Origin: Lewinellaceae bacterium
GTDB taxonomy: Bacteria > Bacteroidota > Bacteroidia > Chitinophagales > Saprospiraceae
DNA length: 64,000 nucleotides
Reading direction: 5' to 3'
NCBI GenBank assembly: GCA_016713985.1
Contig: JADJOD010000021.1
Coordinates: 62,001 to 126,000, forward strand
The notes beneath the pieces were generated by a model. It was not told the DNA's origin. It made no database searches and saw nothing but the letters and a program-made list of their open reading frames with translations. Made by a program: the position numbers and the translations under genes. Each line of letters opens with the position of its first letter. Position 1 is the stretch's first letter. Shown piece by piece: positions 26,943 to 36,219 of the stretch.

Positions 26943-28379
26943 ATGAAAAAATATTTGTTGCTTCTTCTCGTATCTCTGACGAGTTCACTGTTCTCTGTTT
27001 TACTGTACGACCGCATCAAGGGTTCTACACGTGTCGTTTGGGAAAACGGCGAAGGCGAGGTGCGTTATACCGGGCTGGTTGACAAATTATTCAATGCGCG
27101 GTCCACCAACTCATTCCATTCTGCCGCGCCGACCAATTTTATCGAAGCGGCAGAAATTGCAACACCTGCCGTAGTGAACATCCGCGCCTTGCAGGAATCT
27201 TCCGGCGGAGGTATTTGGGGAAACAACACCGTGACCGGCTCGTCCGGCTCGGGGGTTATCATGTCGCCCGACGGTTATATCGTAACCAACCACCACGTTG
27301 TGGAGCGAAGTTCGGATATAAAAGTAACATTGGCCGACAAGCGGGAATACAAAGCAAAATTAATCGGCTCCGACCCGTCCACGGATGTTACGCTGCTGAA
27401 AATTGAAGAAACCAACCTTCCCTTTATTGTTTTTGGCAACAGCGACTCCGTGCGTATCGGTGAATGGGTGCTTGCCGTCGGCAATCCGTTCAACCTCGAA
27501 AGTACGGTGACTGCCGGTATCATCAGCGCCAAAGGACGAAATATCAATATCCTTGGCGGCGGGGCAAGTATCGAGTCCTTTATCCAGACGGATGCGGCCG
27601 TCAACCCGGGCAACAGCGGCGGCGCGCTGGTGAATACAATCGGGGAGCTGATTGGCATTAATACCGCTATTATCACGGAATCAGGAAGTTATGAAGGCTA
27701 TTCCTTTGCCGTGCCGTCCAACCTGGTTCAAAAAGTGCTTCGCGACCTGCGGGAATTCGGGCAAGTGCAAAGAGCCTATCTGGGTGTGAGCATTCAGGAC
27801 CTGGACAGTGAAACGGCCCGCGAAGTGGGCTTGCCCAATGCCGAGGGTGTTTACGTCAACCGTGTCACCACCAATGGGGCTGCCCAGGATGCCGGCCTCA
27901 AAATCGGCGATGTGATCATCGGATTGAACAATACCCACGTAAAAAGCCCGTCCGAATTACAGGAGTTTATCGGGCGATTTCGCCCCGGCGACCAGGTTTT
28001 TCTCGAATACTGGCGGAGCGGCAAAAAATCGCGGATTCATATCACCCTGAAAGACATCAATAATTCCGTTGCGGTGGTCCGGGTCCGGGGCGACGAACTG
28101 GAACCGGAACTGGGTGTCGAGTTGCGCGACCTTTCCGAAGAGGAACAGCGAAAACTTCGTATTCAGGGTGTGATGGTGACCAGCGTCCGCAGAGGAAGCG
28201 TGATTTACCAAACCAATATGCAACCCGGGTTTATCATCTCCAGCGTCAATGGCAACCGCGTTACTTCAGCGGCGGAAGCCGTCGATGCCATAAAAAATGC
28301 CTACAACAGTTTGGTGCTGGATGGCTACTATGAAGGCGAGCCGGATTTGTATTCCTACCGCTTCAAAAAAGAAGAATAA
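26943..28379 (+). CDS. HtrA/DegP-family serine protease with two PDZ domains
   Basis: Periplasmic quality-control protease. An N-terminal signal or anchor helix (residues 1-22) precedes a trypsin-like domain with the complete triad: His in VTNHHVV (about 117), Asp in STDVTLLKIE (about 147) and Ser in NPGNSGGAL (about 223). PDZ1 (about 275-365: RAYLGVSIQDLD, GLKIGDVIIGLN) and PDZ2 (about 380-470: GVELRDLS, MQPGFIISSVNG) follow. The 478-residue length is typical. The gene six bases downstream is likely co-transcribed. No obvious TAnnTTTG box precedes it, which may indicate a stress sigma factor, but that is only an inference. Confidence 0.95.
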   Translation: MKKYLLLLLVSLTSSLFSVLLYDRIKGSTRVVWENGEGEVRYTGLVDKLFNARSTNSFHSAAPTNFIEAAEIATPAVVNIRALQESSGGGIWGNNTVTGSSGSGVIMSPDGYIVTNHHVVERSSDIKVTLADKREYKAKLIGSDPSTDVTLLKIEETNLPFIVFGNSDSVRIGEWVLAVGNPFNLESTVTAGIISAKGRNINILGGGASIESFIQTDAAVNPGNSGGALVNTIGELIGINTAIITESGSYEGYSFAVPSNLVQKVLRDLREFGQVQRAYLGVSIQDLDSETAREVGLPNAEGVYVNRVTTNGAAQDAGLKIGDVIIGLNNTHVKSPSELQEFIGRFRPGDQVFLEYWRSGKKSRIHITLKDINNSVAVVRVRGDELEPELGVELRDLSEEEQRKLRIQGVMVTSVRRGSVIYQTNMQPGFIISSVNGNRVTSAAEAVDAIKNAYNSLVLDGYYEGEPDLYSYRFKKEE

Positions 28380-28385
28380 CACGCT

Positions 28386-28937
28386 GTGTATCAACGCATT
28401 CATATTTTAGGTGCGCCGGGCTCCGGCGTGACCACTTTGGGAAAAACCCTGGCTGATCGCCTGGGTTTTTCCCATTTCGATACCGACGACTATTACTGGT
28501 TTACGGAAGATGCCCTGCCATATCGCCGCAAACGAAATGTAGAGCACCGGTGCAAATTGCTTCGGGAGGATATGGCAACAAACAATCAATGGGTACTTTC
28601 AGGTGCATTATGCGGCTGGGGCGACGTCTTTGCCCCGGAATTTGACCTGATCGTTTATTTGTGGTTGCCCGTTGAGTTGCGTTTGGAACGAATCGGCCTT
28701 CGCGAGACAAAACGTTACGGGGCCGACCGGCTCGCACCGGGTGGGGATTTGCATCCCGTTTACCAAAAATTTTTAACCTGGGCTGCCGCCTATGATTTGG
28801 ACAGTGGCAACCTCAGAAGCCGGGCAGGAGAATTGCAGTGGATGTTGCAGCGCTCCTGCCCGCTTATTCAATTGGAAGGGCACACAACCACGCCCGATGT
28901 TCTGGCCGATTACGTGCTGGAAAAAATTTCCGGGTAA
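28386..28937 (+). CDS. Adenylate-kinase-like P-loop protein with altered Walker A
   Basis: A 183-residue P-loop nucleotide kinase-like protein (Rossmann core, LID-like Arg-rich segment RLERIGLRETKRYG). Its Walker A reads GAPGSGVTTLGK, with Val where the invariant Lys of GxxxxGK[ST] should be; a nearby Lys (GK, four residues on) might substitute. Related proteins with GASGSGTST-type loops exist, so the change appears to be family-wide rather than a local mutation. The substrate is unknown. The start is GTG at 28386, six bases after htrA, and the protein ends convergent with the coiled-coil gene. Confidence 0.78.
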   Translation: MYQRIHILGAPGSGVTTLGKTLADRLGFSHFDTDDYYWFTEDALPYRRKRNVEHRCKLLREDMATNNQWVLSGALCGWGDVFAPEFDLIVYLWLPVELRLERIGLRETKRYGADRLAPGGDLHPVYQKFLTWAAAYDLDSGNLRSRAGELQWMLQRSCPLIQLEGHTTTPDVLADYVLEKISG

Positions 28938-28942
28938 ACGGC

Positions 28943-31900
28943 TTATTCTTTCTTTTTCAGTTTCTCCGCGTCTTCTTTTAGTTTGCGCAGTTCCTCTTCC
29001 ACCTTTTTTACCTCGGTTTGCAGTTGAACCAGTTTTTGCGACTCCTCCGTTTGTTTTTGGCGGGCGTCTTCTATTTTTTTGCCTTCCGCCGCGATCAACT
29101 GGGCGGCATCCGATTTGGCCTTTGCTATTTCAGCGGCGCCCTGCGCTTTGATGTCGGCCACTGCTTTCGCCTCGTTGTCGCGTGTTTGAGCGATGTTTGC
29201 GGCGGATTCCTGCCGCGCTTTTTGTGCTGATTCTGCCGCTTCTTTTTGTGCGGCGGCTACTTCTTCCATCGATTTTTTATGGGATTCCGCCACCTCGGCG
29301 GCGTATTGACGGCGTTTGTCTTCGGCATCTTTACGGGCGGTGGCTACTTCGGCGGCAGCCTGGGCGCGTGTATCGGTCACTTCTTTTCTGGCGCGTTCCT
29401 GTGCGTCGGCTACTTCTTTTGCAAAGCCGGCTTTTTTGTCATCGGCTTCTTTTTTTGCCAGGGAAATGGCTTCAATGGATTGTTGTTTGGCGGCGGCCAC
29501 TTCTTTAGCCGCCGATTCGCGGGCCGAGGCTACCAGGTCGGCGGCATCCTGTTTGGCTTTGCCAACGGCTTCGGCGCTGAGTTGTTTTTCTTTAGCGGCG
29601 GTTTCACGCGCTGCTTTTACGTCGTTGGCGGCCTGCTGGTTGGCTGCAGCGATTTCGGCGGCGGCTTTTTCCCGGGCAGCGGCCACGTCGTTGGCGAGGC
29701 GTTGGCGCAGTTGGGAACTGTTTTCCCGGGCGATGCGTACGCTATCGGCTTCTGCGGTTTTGATGGAAAGTACAGCCTGCGAACTTTGCCGTTTGGCTTC
29801 GGCGACTGCATTGGCGCTTTCCTGTTGTGCGCGCACCTGTGCTTCCTTGGCGGCGGCGATTTCTTTGGCGGCTTTTTCACGCGCTGCAGCGATTTCGGCG
29901 GCGGCTTTTTCACGTGAACTCACCACTTCTCCTGGCGGTAGCGGTTACCGTTTCCTGTTGTTTCTTTTTGGCTTCCGCAACCGAATTGGCGGCTTCTGCC
30001 TGAATTTGTTTGATCCGTTCGTCCGCGGTTTGTTTGGAAGAGGCTACCTCGTCGGCGTACAGTTTTTGCACCTGATCCGCTTTGGAATTGGCTTCCAGCA
30101 CTTTAGCGCGGGCTTCTTCCTGGGCTTTTAATATCTCCTGCTGGCTGCGTTCCCGGGCTTTTTGTACTTCTTCGGCGCTTTGTTGTTTTACTTTGTTTTC
30201 CTGCTCCTTGGCTGCGGCGATGGATTTAGTCAGTTCATCCTGAATCCGGGCCAGTTCTTCTTCGGCTTTTTTCCGGGCTACCAATACCTGTGTGGCAATC
30301 GAGTCGCGTTGTTCCTTTGCTTTCAACTGCGCGGCGGCGATGGCAGTTGTCGCTTCTTCCTGTACCTGTTGTACCGTTTGAGCGGCTTTTTGTTTGCTTT
30401 CCACCACCTGTTTGGCGATTTCCTCTTTTTCACTTTTCGCTTTTTCCTGCTGAACAGCCACTTCGGCGCGGGCGCGTTCGATTTCATCTGCCGCCCGTTT
30501 TTTCGCTTCCGCCACTTCGAGGGCGCTCGCTTCTTTTTGCTTCGCAACATTCTCCCGGATCTCGGTCATTTCCGCCGAACTGTTTTGCTGGACGAGCGCT
30601 TTTTCTTCGGCCGCTTTGCGACGGCTATCAGCGAGTTCGTTGGCCAGGCGTTGTTTCTCCAGGACGGAATTTTCGCGAATTCTGGCGATCTCGTTGGCGG
30701 CTTCTTCCCGTGTTTTCAGGATTTCATCTGCGGCAGATTTTTTGGTGGTGACCACATCCTCGGTGGTTTTTACCTGCTCTACTTTTGCCCGTTCCCGCGC
30801 TTCGGCCACGATACGGGCATTGTCATCCCGGATTCGTTTGAGCTCTTCTTCGGCGTTGGCGCGCGCGGTCGAAATTTCATCGGTGTATTGCAACTTCGCC
30901 TGATCCAGTTTTTCCTTGATGCTGGAAACTTCCCGGGCAGCGTTTTCCCGCGCTTTTTTTACTTCTTCCGCCGATGCAACCCGCGCTTTCTGAATCTCTT
31001 CTCCGGCATTCCGGCGGGCCTCTTCCACATTGAGGGCAATGTTGGAAACTGCGGAATCGGCTTTTGAGCGGTTATGTGCGATTACGGCCTGGGCTTCCGA
31101 TTTTGCCTTTTCTATTTCGGCAAGACTGCTTTTGCGCGCCTCCAGCACTTCGTTGGCGTATTCCAGTTTTTTCTGGTTGGCGGCTTCCCGTGCGGCCGCT
31201 ACTTCCTGTTGAAGTTGCACTTTGATGGCGTCCGCCCGTTCTTTTTCCGCCTGAATTTCTTTCCGGAGCGTTTCTTTCGTTTTTTCAAGTTCCGCGCGAA
31301 GGTTGGTCACCTCGTTGTCGCTTACGGGGGCGCCGGAGGAAGCGGATTTTTTTCCTCCTGGTCCCGGCGTGGTCGTTTTGCCGGGTTTGGCTCCCGTGGC
31401 TTCGCTGGACTTGCCGGGCACATTTACGGCGGCGCCGGGTGTGTCTTTTACGGCGTCACGCTCGATCACTGCATTAAAACAACCGGCAAGCGCCTTGAAT
31501 TCGGACTGGCGATTGGGGTTGATGGTAAATTTGTATTTCTGGCGGTCGACAAAATTGATAAAATTCACGCCGCTGATGGTGGTTTCGGCGAGCCATTCCA
31601 GGGCTTCGAGATCGAGGCGAAGGTTATTGCGGTGCGTCGGGACGGCCCCGGGAAGCACCTCGTCCATTCCGATAAACTTGTAAGATTGTTCCCGACCGGA
31701 AACGTCGACAAACACGACCTGGTCATCCTGGTTGAATTCGATGCCGCCAACGGAAGTCATACGGGCGAAAATGCCCTTCTCGTCGGTGAAAAACTCGATC
31801 GCGTAATTGTAACTGCCCCGGACCACGATGGTGAGCGAGGAGGAACGTGCGATTTGTATGCCGGTGATCTTCTTATTCTCAACGATGGACTTTGAACAAT

Positions 31901-32012
31901 CCTGCGTCCAGGAAGGGAGGGAGAAGGCGGCGGTCAGTATGATGGGGAGCAGGGTACGGGTGATAATTTGCATAAACTGCATAGGGCTTAGACGATTAAG
32001 CGATGTAAACAT
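28943..32012 (-). CDS. Giant hendecad-repeat coiled-coil protein (one frameshift)
   Basis: Two overlapping ORFs (29910-32012 and 28943-29926) form one protein of about 1,020 residues if one extra base near 29927-29935 is removed; the repeat pattern then carries on in EVVSSREKAAA EIAAAREKAAK. The N-terminus has a signal peptide (clearest from the ATG at about 31973; 32012 is the longest start). A globular beta-rich domain of about 180 residues and a Gly/Pro/Lys linker (KPGKTTTPGPGGKKS) follow. From about residue 232 to the end the sequence is Ala/Glu/Lys/Arg-rich helix with an 11-residue period (consensus about xEVAxARxxAA), roughly 70 units. It ends in a heptad-like VKKVEEELRKLKEDAEKLKKKE. 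There is no sorting domain or transmembrane helix. Function unknown; a long periplasmic rod or filament is inferred. Confidence 0.8.
28950..31315 (-). repeat. Hendecad (11-residue, 33-nt) repeat region
   Basis: Within the coiled-coil gene, units such as EVAEAKKRAAD, EIERARAEVAV, EIAAAREKAAK and DVAAAREKAAA follow each other every 11 residues with few stutters. The DNA copies are diverged, so it is an old protein repeat rather than a recent DNA duplication. Confidence 0.8.
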
Positions 32013-32239
32013 TTGCGCGGCAATTTAGATTTTTTTCTGGCATGGAAAAAAAGATGCATTGCCCCAATGTAAAGTTTCCCAAACATTAGGCGCTAAAAGC
32101 CCCGTTTTGCCAGAATATTTTTCTGAATGAAAAATTAACTTTTTCAAAACATCAATTTTAACGTATCGCGCAGGTTTTCGGAAGCAAGCGATGTAATGTC
32201 CGATTGTTTAATCATAATAACAATACTTTAGGGCAAAAG

Positions 32240-33703
32240 TCAGTCAGAACGCCGGTAAAGTTCGATCCAGACTCCTGCGTGTTGATAGCGGTTGATCAAA
32301 TGCCATTGCCGGTGCAAAACTTCGTAATCGGCTTCTGAAAAGTCGTTGAATACGTTGGAGGCAAGGATGTACCCGTTCCGGGCAAAATTTTTCGCTGCAA
32401 AACGGCGCTGATCACCGTTGAGCATCAAATATTCGCCGGAATTCAGGTTGGGAAAGGCAGAGCCTACATCCCGGAAGTCTATTTTCTCCCGCTCGAGGTA
32501 TTTCACCATTTCTGCCCGGAGGCGGTGATAACTGACGTGCGCCAGGGTAGCATCCCATCCCATCGATATGCCGCGCGGGTAAACCCACAAGTTGCCGCCG
32601 GCCAATCCAAAAATCAATAAAACGATCCAATACCTGCTCCCCGTTTTCCATCGGTCTTCTGCCACGAGCAAACAAAAAACCGCCAAATGCAAAACGATAA
32701 AACCGGGCAGAAAATACCGGTGCGCCGAAATGTTGTGAAACAAAATGGCGGATGGGCTGAGGAACAGGATCAGGCACAGCAACAACAACATTAAACTCCG
32801 GAAGGCGGGGGCGCTTCGGCACCATATTTTTATCAATCCGCCGGACCGAAAAACAAGCCACCCCAAAATCAGCCATTCGAACAGCCGGCCAAAGTCGAGC
32901 CACCGCCACCCGACCACCGCTATATTTTTCCACACCTGGAGCCCCGAGGCCTTTTCAAACGCGGGCGCCCAGGACGAGCCGGGGTAATAACCCGTCCACC
33001 CGGCATGGGTATGGTGCCACCACAAAAACCACGCGGCAAAAATAAAACCCGGCAAAAAAGGTGGAAGGGAGCGTATGGCTGTTAAAAAATATTGGGCGAC
33101 GGCGGCGCGAATCCGCATCACACCGCCGGTAAATTGGGTCTGCCGGATTCCCTGAAAAAAGTGCCAGGTAAATACCGCAGCCGCTGTCATCATTCCCCGC
33201 ATACTGAGCATACACAACACAAAAACCCCGGCTGCCAGAAGCCAATATCTCTTTTCCAAAACACCCAGAATGGCCAGCAAAAAACCACTGACCAGCGCGA
33301 CATCCGGACTCACGAGTGCCTGCTGGCCGGCCAGCACAGGATCAAGCAACACGAGCGGCAGCAGCCAGCAGGCACGAACCGGGCCCGCTATCTGCTTTCC
33401 TATTTTATATAACAGCCAGATATTCAGGAAGATAAAGGGGAGCATGGCCCAATGGCTCACGGGCAGTGTTTTGCCGAAGGTCGTCCACAATACAGCAATA
33501 TAATACCCGAAAACCGGCGGGTGGCCGCTGTCTATCTCAGCGGGAAGAATGGACCATTGAAGACCGTTGGAATAAAAATGATGCGCATGTTTGGACGCCA
33601 GTTGCACCGTGTCCCAGAAAAAAGGATCATATTGCACCGACCAGATGAAGGCGACAGCGCAGCCAAAAAAGGGAAGTAAGCGTAAAGTATCTCGCAAGAT
33701 CAA
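32240..33703 (-). CDS. GT-C fold membrane glycosyltransferase (GT39/ArnT-like)
   Basis: A 487-residue integral membrane protein with about ten hydrophobic helices. The first periplasmic loop has the acidic pattern YDPFFWDTVQLASKHA followed by EIDSGHPPVFGYY, as in polyprenyl-phosphate-sugar-dependent transferases of the GT39/PMT/ArnT group. The C-terminal 100 residues are soluble. The acceptor and sugar cannot be told. No ATG is available: the frame opens at TTG 33703 (or TTG 33697), with a stop a few codons upstream, so the start is uncertain. Its neighbours (folE upstream, coiled-coil gene downstream) give no functional hint. Confidence 0.82.
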   Translation of the reverse strand: MILRDTLRLLPFFGCAVAFIWSVQYDPFFWDTVQLASKHAHHFYSNGLQWSILPAEIDSGHPPVFGYYIAVLWTTFGKTLPVSHWAMLPFIFLNIWLLYKIGKQIAGPVRACWLLPLVLLDPVLAGQQALVSPDVALVSGFLLAILGVLEKRYWLLAAGVFVLCMLSMRGMMTAAAVFTWHFFQGIRQTQFTGGVMRIRAAVAQYFLTAIRSLPPFLPGFIFAAWFLWWHHTHAGWTGYYPGSSWAPAFEKASGLQVWKNIAVVGWRWLDFGRLFEWLILGWLVFRSGGLIKIWCRSAPAFRSLMLLLLCLILFLSPSAILFHNISAHRYFLPGFIVLHLAVFCLLVAEDRWKTGSRYWIVLLIFGLAGGNLWVYPRGISMGWDATLAHVSYHRLRAEMVKYLEREKIDFRDVGSAFPNLNSGEYLMLNGDQRRFAAKNFARNGYILASNVFNDFSEADYEVLHRQWHLINRYQHAGVWIELYRRSD

Positions 33704-33756
33704 AAGATTGTGCGAAGAAACCTATAATCTTTGAAAAGGAGGCCGGGCCGGCGAAA

Positions 33757-34353
33757 TTAATGCAGGTTGGAACTGATCAGGCGCAAAAACTCGCTACGGG
33801 TTTCTTCGTTCCTGAATTCGCCGGTAAAAGCAGAAGTTGTGGTGACGCTGTTTTGTTTTTGCACACCCCGCATCATCATACACAGGTGTTGTGCTTCTAT
33901 CACTACGGCTACGCCGAGCGGCTTCAGCGTTTCCTGAATGATATCGCGCACTTCAAGCGTCAAACGCTCCTGCACCTGCAAGCGGCGGGCGAACACGTCG
34001 ACCACACGCGGTATTTTGCTCAATCCAACAATATATCCGTTGGGAATATAGGCGACATGGGCTTTTCCGAAAAAAGGAAGCATGTGGTGTTCGCACAGGG
34101 AAAACAACTCGATGTCCTTGACAATCACCATTTCGCTGTAATCCTCTTTGAACATGGCGGACCGTAAAATAGCCGCCGCATCCTGCTGATAACCCTGGGT
34201 AAGGAAGAGCATGGCTTTCGCCGCCCGTTCCGGAGTTTTTACAATACCTTCCCGGGAAATATCTTCTCCCACACCTGTCAAAATCCGATGAAAGGAGGAG
34301 CTGATGTCATCGATCAGATTTTCGTCGTAGTGATCCGATTTTTTATAGGACAT
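33757..34353 (-). CDS. folE: GTP cyclohydrolase I
   Basis: Converts GTP to 7,8-dihydroneopterin triphosphate, the first step of folate, queuosine and tetrahydropterin synthesis. The 198-residue protein has the zinc and active-site blocks LFSLCEHHMLPFFGKAHVAY, the VVDVFARRLQVQERLT segment and EAQHLCMMMRGVQKQNS with the second zinc Cys. It starts three bases after the queD stop on the same strand, so queD and folE form one transcript, and two successive steps of the pathway are made together. Confidence 0.97.
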   Translation of the reverse strand: MSYKKSDHYDENLIDDISSSFHRILTGVGEDISREGIVKTPERAAKAMLFLTQGYQQDAAAILRSAMFKEDYSEMVIVKDIELFSLCEHHMLPFFGKAHVAYIPNGYIVGLSKIPRVVDVFARRLQVQERLTLEVRDIIQETLKPLGVAVVIEAQHLCMMMRGVQKQNSVTTTSAFTGEFRNEETRSEFLRLISSNLH

Positions 34354-34356
34354 GTG

Positions 34357-34776
34357 TCATTGTTCTCCGTAATACTCCGCATAAATCGTCTCGGTTTCCC
34401 ATAATTTGATCCTGTACAGGGTACAGGGATAAGAAACTAAGGCCTTTTCCAAGCGGCGCCAAATCAGGATAACAAGGTTTTCCGTAGTTGGTTGCATCCC
34501 TTTCGGGATAAAATCGACGTCGAGATTCAGGTTGCTGTGATCCAGGTGTTCGATCACCTCTTCCTGGATGATAACGCTGAGTTTTTTCACGTCAATGATA
34601 AACCCAGTAACCGGGTCGGGCGTACCTTTGACGGTAACGTGCAGGGAATAGTTGTGCCCATGCCAGTTTTTGTTCGAGCATTTTCCGAATACGTCGCGGT
34701 TTTGCTCTTCCGACCAGGCATCCACCCACAGTTTGTGGGCGGCATTGAATCGTTCGACTCGTGTAATATAAACCAT
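34357..34776 (-). CDS. queD: 6-carboxytetrahydropterin synthase / PTPS family
   Basis: QueD/PTPS-fold enzyme acting on dihydroneopterin triphosphate, the product of the co-transcribed FolE. The 139 residues start at ATG 34776 (MVYITRVERFNAAHKL). The zinc ligands are the His in FNAAHKL and the HGH of NWHGHNYSL; the catalytic Cys is in FGKCSNKNWHGH, and the Asp/His/Glu of the second site are in EHLDHSNLN and LWETETIYAEY. The spacing of Cys to HGH resembles the animal-type PTPS motif (KCNNPxxHGHNY), so 6-pyruvoyl-tetrahydropterin synthesis cannot be excluded. Queuosine precursor synthesis is the more usual bacterial role. The extended frame to 34872 is rejected because it overlaps the promoter. 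Confidence 0.92.
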   Translation of the reverse strand: MVYITRVERFNAAHKLWVDAWSEEQNRDVFGKCSNKNWHGHNYSLHVTVKGTPDPVTGFIIDVKKLSVIIQEEVIEHLDHSNLNLDVDFIPKGMQPTTENLVILIWRRLEKALVSYPCTLYRIKLWETETIYAEYYGEQ

Positions 34777-34806
34777 TAAAAATCCCTTCTTTGACTTTTG
34801 CGGCCG

Positions 34807-34814
34807 CAAAGGTA
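34807..34814 (-). promoter_or_regulatory. Promoter -7 box of queD-folE
   Basis: TACCTTTG on the minus strand (34814-34807) matches TAnnTTTG and would give a leader of about 25 nt before queD. No TTG at the ideal distance; the nearest is 23 nt upstream. Confidence 0.5.
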
Positions 34815-34907
34815 AGGTGAAAACTGTTTTGCCTGCGCAAGCGAAAAGACGATTGACGGATAAGAAACACACGCTTCATCCTTACGGTTTCCGGTTTTAT
34901 CTAAAAA

Positions 34908-34937
34908 AAGAACCACTGCGCCTTCCTGTGGTTTTTT
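34908..34937 (+). terminator. Hairpin with T-run upstream of the LytS-type kinase
   Basis: aaccac (34911-34916) pairs with gtggtt (34928-34933), flanked by an A-run and a T-run, so it has terminator geometry on both strands. It lies between the divergent queD and kinase genes, where no transcript obviously ends, and could act as a leader attenuator for the kinase. Low confidence. Confidence 0.4.
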
Positions 34938-34990
34938 TGCAACTACAGCAGCGATTTTTTACACCCCGCAAAACAGCAACCACGATCGGC

Positions 34991-36040
34991 ATGAAGACCC
35001 GTCGCATTTTAGACACCTTATACCATTTGTTAAACCGCCGGCCGGTGTATCACGGGCTGTTTTGGCTTGCCTTGTTCGGTCTGATGCTTTGGACCGACTA
35101 CGACAAGGGTATGGATATGGGGTTTGCGCTGAGCAACGAACTCATCCAGCTGTTTTTTTACGCATTTCTGGTTTATGTAAATCTTTTTTACCTGATACCC
35201 AATTACCTGGCACGCCATGCCTTTGTTTATTTCGGGCTGGTACTGACGGCCTGCGCGGTGGTGACACCAATTGAAGTGCTGGTATTTTATCTGAAATTTT
35301 ACGGCCAGCCCGTCTTTCAGGCCAAACTGGTGGGCTCCCAACTTTGGGTTTTTATGGGAAACCTGTTTGTCGTGATGGTATCAACTGTATTACGGGTGAT
35401 CATGGACTGGTGGCGCTATCAGACGGAAAAACAGTCCTTGCTGACCCAGACCATGCAGTCGGAATTGCGTTTCCTGAAAAGCCAGATCAATCCGCACTTT
35501 CTCTTCAATACCCTCAACAACCTGTATGCGCTCACCCTTAAAAAAAGCGATAAAGCGCCGGAAATCGTACTAAAACTCTCCGAAATCATGCGTTACATGC
35601 TTTATGAGTGCAACGAACGGCGCGTTTTACTGACCAAAGAGATTCAATACATCCACAACTACCTCGATCTGGAGCGGCTTCGGCAGCCGAAAGAAGCGGA
35701 CATTCGTTTTACCACGCATGGGCATATCAGTGAACAGATGGTTGCTCCCCTGCTTTTTGTTCCGTTTTTAGAAAACAGTTTTAAACACGGACTGAATCAC
35801 CACGTTCAGGGCGGCGGATTTGTCCGGCTCAAACTCAGCGTTTCGGCCGATGACCTGGAGTTTTTTATCGAAAACAGCAAAGCCGAACGGCTGCCACGCC
35901 AGGATCACCCGCGAAGCGGCGGGATCGGACTGGCAAACGTTCGCCAGCGGCTGGAAATGTTGTATCCCGAAAACCATACCCTCATCGTGGTGGATGAACC
36001 GCACCGGTATGCCGTCACCCTTCACCTCAAAATGATCTGA
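34991..36040 (+). CDS. LytS-type sensor histidine kinase (His_kinase family)
   Basis: About 349 residues from ATG 34991 (MKTRRILDTLYHLLN). Four membrane helices (about 20-35, 48-75, 80-105 and 115-140) precede a short coil and a His_kinase domain with the phospho-acceptor His in LKSQINPHFLFNTLNNLYAL. A HATPase domain follows with VPFLENSFKHGLNH and GGIGLANVRQRLEMLY. There is no sensory domain beyond the membrane segments. The LytTR regulator starts 179 bases downstream on the same strand and is the likely partner. Confidence 0.93.
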   Translation: MKTRRILDTLYHLLNRRPVYHGLFWLALFGLMLWTDYDKGMDMGFALSNELIQLFFYAFLVYVNLFYLIPNYLARHAFVYFGLVLTACAVVTPIEVLVFYLKFYGQPVFQAKLVGSQLWVFMGNLFVVMVSTVLRVIMDWWRYQTEKQSLLTQTMQSELRFLKSQINPHFLFNTLNNLYALTLKKSDKAPEIVLKLSEIMRYMLYECNERRVLLTKEIQYIHNYLDLERLRQPKEADIRFTTHGHISEQMVAPLLFVPFLENSFKHGLNHHVQGGGFVRLKLSVSADDLEFFIENSKAERLPRQDHPRSGGIGLANVRQRLEMLYPENHTLIVVDEPHRYAVTLHLKMI

Positions 36041-36219
36041 CCCCACATGTTTGCGTTTGAAACCGCGCGTTTTAAACCCGGAATCCACTCGCCCGGATAA
36101 AGATTGCCGGCCCCTGCAAAATTTTAACAGGCAAAAATCTTTTGCCATTCTGCCCGGACAATTTACCTTAGGCCAACCTTTCAGAAAAAAACTATCCAGA
36201 ATCCGAAATCCTTCCTCTT

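Noticed and set aside
29900..29960. Programmed frameshift in the coiled-coil gene shared with the PKD gene
   Set aside because: The shared heptamer is sense in one gene and antisense in the other, so it cannot be the same mRNA slip signal.
28946..31067. Several long plus-strand frames across the coiled-coil gene
   Set aside because: Low-complexity Phe/Gly-rich and Ser/Ala-rich shadows of the Ala/Glu/Lys coding strand.
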